DNA of 64,000 nucleotides, taken from positions 1 to 64,000 of the forward strand of contig JAPKEJ010000002.1 of the NCBI GenBank assembly GCA_028822155.1, read 5' to 3'. Source of the stretch: Porticoccaceae bacterium (GTDB lineage Bacteria; Pseudomonadota; Gammaproteobacteria; Pseudomonadales; Porticoccaceae). The notes below the pieces were generated by a model, which was not told the DNA's origin, made no database searches, and saw only the letters and a program-made list of their open reading frames with translations. Below, piece after piece: positions 62,779 to 64,000 of this stretch (positions are counted from its first letter, which is position 1; each line of letters opens with the position of its first letter). Position numbers and translations under genes: made by a program.

Positions 62779-64000
62779 ATGTTTGGTTTTTTCGAACGGC
62801 TAGTCGATCCGTTTCCAGAGCAGCTAGCTCAACAGCCGCCGAAGGGCGTCTATCAATTTTGCCGTCATTACACGCAAGGAATGGAACCTTGGTTATTGTT
62901 AATGGCGGGGTTAACTGCGATCACAGCAGTTTCCGAAGCTCTCTTATTTGGGATTTTGGGTCAGGTGGTCGATTGGCTATCCTCAAGCGATCCGGAAAAC
63001 TTTCTTCAACAGTCTGGTGGGCACTTAGTGGCAATGGCTGTCTTTATGTTAGTGCTAATTCCAGTGGCTAACGGATTGCGCTCTTTAGTAGTTCACCAGA
63101 CGTTGATGGGTAATTTCCCGATGACGGTGCGCTGGATGGCCCATCGATATTTATTAAATCAAAGTTATGGTTTTTTTCAAAATGAATTTAGTGGGCGTAT
63201 TGCGACTAAGGTAATGCAAACAGCGCTGGCCGTCCGTGACACGGTCATGAAGCTATTTGATGTCATGTTGTTTGTGGTTATTTATGTCGCCACAGCTTTG
63301 GTGTTGGTGGCAAGCGCTGATCTGCGACTTTGTGCGCCTTTGGTTATATGGTTAGGCCTGTACGTTTTAATCCAACGCTACTTTGTGCCTAAAATGAAAA
63401 AAATAGCTATGGTTCAAGCAGATGCACGGTCTCTGATGACCGGAAGAGTTGTTGATAGTTACACTAATATTGTCACCCTAAAACTGTTCTCTCATAACTC
63501 AAGAGAATCTGAGTACGTTCGTGATGGCATGGGCGAATTTCTTGACACGGTGCATCCGCAGATGCGCTTGGTAACAAAACTTAATATCTGTCTATGGACA
63601 CTTAATATGCTGCTGGTGTTCTCTACCGCGGCGCTTGGGATTTATCTCTGGATTGAAGGAGATATAACCCCTGGAGCTATAGCAATTGTAATGAGTTTAG
63701 CTATTCGATTAACTGGAATGTCACACTGGATTCTCTGGGAAATTAGCAGCCTTTTCGAAAATATAGGCACGGTGCAGGATGGTATTAATACGCTTGCACT
63801 GCCCAGCGCGGTGGTAGATAGGGATAAGGCGGTCGCTCTGGATGTTACTGATGGCAATATCCAGTTTGACAATGTTAGCTTTGGATATAATTCTAGTGAG
63901 ACTGTATTTGACACGTTAAATTTAGTTATTCCTGCAGGCCAGAAGGTAGGTGTTGTTGGGCGCAGTGGTGCGGGAAAGTCTAGCTTGGTGAGCCTCCTCT
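62779..64000 (+). CDS. ABC exporter, permease fused to ATPase (partial)
   Basis: Starts at ATG 62779 with an AAGGAG ribosome-binding site and remains open to the window end (407 codons). Residues about 40-330 form a six-helix exporter domain, followed by a nucleotide-binding domain starting near residue 362 (IQFDNVSFGY) with Walker A GRSGAGKSS at about 394-402. The domain order fits homodimeric MsbA/MdlB-like multidrug or lipid exporters. The signature and Walker B motifs lie beyond the window, so substrate class is open. Confidence 0.93.
   Translation, partial: MFGFFERLVDPFPEQLAQQPPKGVYQFCRHYTQGMEPWLLLMAGLTAITAVSEALLFGILGQVVDWLSSSDPENFLQQSGGHLVAMAVFMLVLIPVANGLRSLVVHQTLMGNFPMTVRWMAHRYLLNQSYGFFQNEFSGRIATKVMQTALAVRDTVMKLFDVMLFVVIYVATALVLVASADLRLCAPLVIWLGLYVLIQRYFVPKMKKIAMVQADARSLMTGRVVDSYTNIVTLKLFSHNSRESEYVRDGMGEFLDTVHPQMRLVTKLNICLWTLNMLLVFSTAALGIYLWIEGDITPGAIAIVMSLAIRLTGMSHWILWEISSLFENIGTVQDGINTLALPSAVVDRDKAVALDVTDGNIQFDNVSFGYNSSETVFDTLNLVIPAGQKVGVVGRSGAGKSSLVSLL

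Overview
The window looks like a chromosome segment from a free-living, probably marine gammaproteobacterium. The gene order supports this: the spc/alpha ribosomal clusters ending in rplQ, lptD-surA-pdxA-rsmA-apaG-apaH, the miaB-phoH-ybeY-corC-lnt-leuS-lptE-holA block, amgK-murU beside lptD, aceK, and a two-membrane envelope with LptD/LptE, BtuB and type II secretion. Base composition is moderately AT-leaning by eye. Genus and species cannot be read from the sequence; assignment to the oligotrophic marine gammaproteobacteria (Cellvibrionales/SAR92-like) is a guess. No insertion sequences, prophage, tRNA, rRNA or CRISPR arrays were seen.

Layout. 1-8.6 kb: spc operon from rplN to rpmJ including secY, then the alpha operon rpsM-rpsK-rpsD-rpoA-rplQ, closed by a strong terminator. 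8.6-15.3 kb (minus): the lptD-surA-pdxA-rsmA-apaG-apaH operon for outer-membrane biogenesis, vitamin B6 synthesis and rRNA modification. 15.4-19.1 kb (plus): MurNAc recycling kinase and uridylyltransferase (amgK, murU), two small genes and an SLC13 transporter. 19.2-29.4 kb (minus): miaB, then phoH-ybeY-corC-lnt-prxQ-leuS-lptE-holA. 29.5-42.5 kb (plus): a DUF1820 gene, then a complete type II secretion operon in the order E-F-G-H-I-J-K-L-M-C-D-A-B. 42.5-46 kb (minus): aceK and a two-gene replication cassette, a triple-DnaT-repeat protein followed by a lambda-P-like protein. 46-47.8 kb: radA and a small monooxygenase-like gene. 48-53.6 kb: a cobalamin-riboswitch-led B12 uptake operon (btuB, a PP-loop gene remnant, cobO, btuC, btuD, btuF). 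53.7-57.1 kb: amtB with NtrC-like and sigma-54-like sites, a SPOR-like exported protein and an unrecognised membrane protein. 57.1-59.2 kb: thioesterase and ettA. 59.5-60.6 kb: three very small, very hydrophobic, unrecognised membrane proteins, each followed by its own terminator. 60.7-64 kb: a saccharopine-dehydrogenase-like enoyl reductase, a GST, and an ABC exporter running off the end.

Most of the window is core housekeeping. The places that least resemble described biology are the small membrane-protein cluster at 59.5-60.6 kb, the membrane protein at 56.2-57.1 kb with a triplicated intramembrane Trp/Glu motif, and the DnaT-repeat/lambda-P-like pair at 44.3-46.0 kb, which may be a chromosomal helicase-loading system of phage descent.
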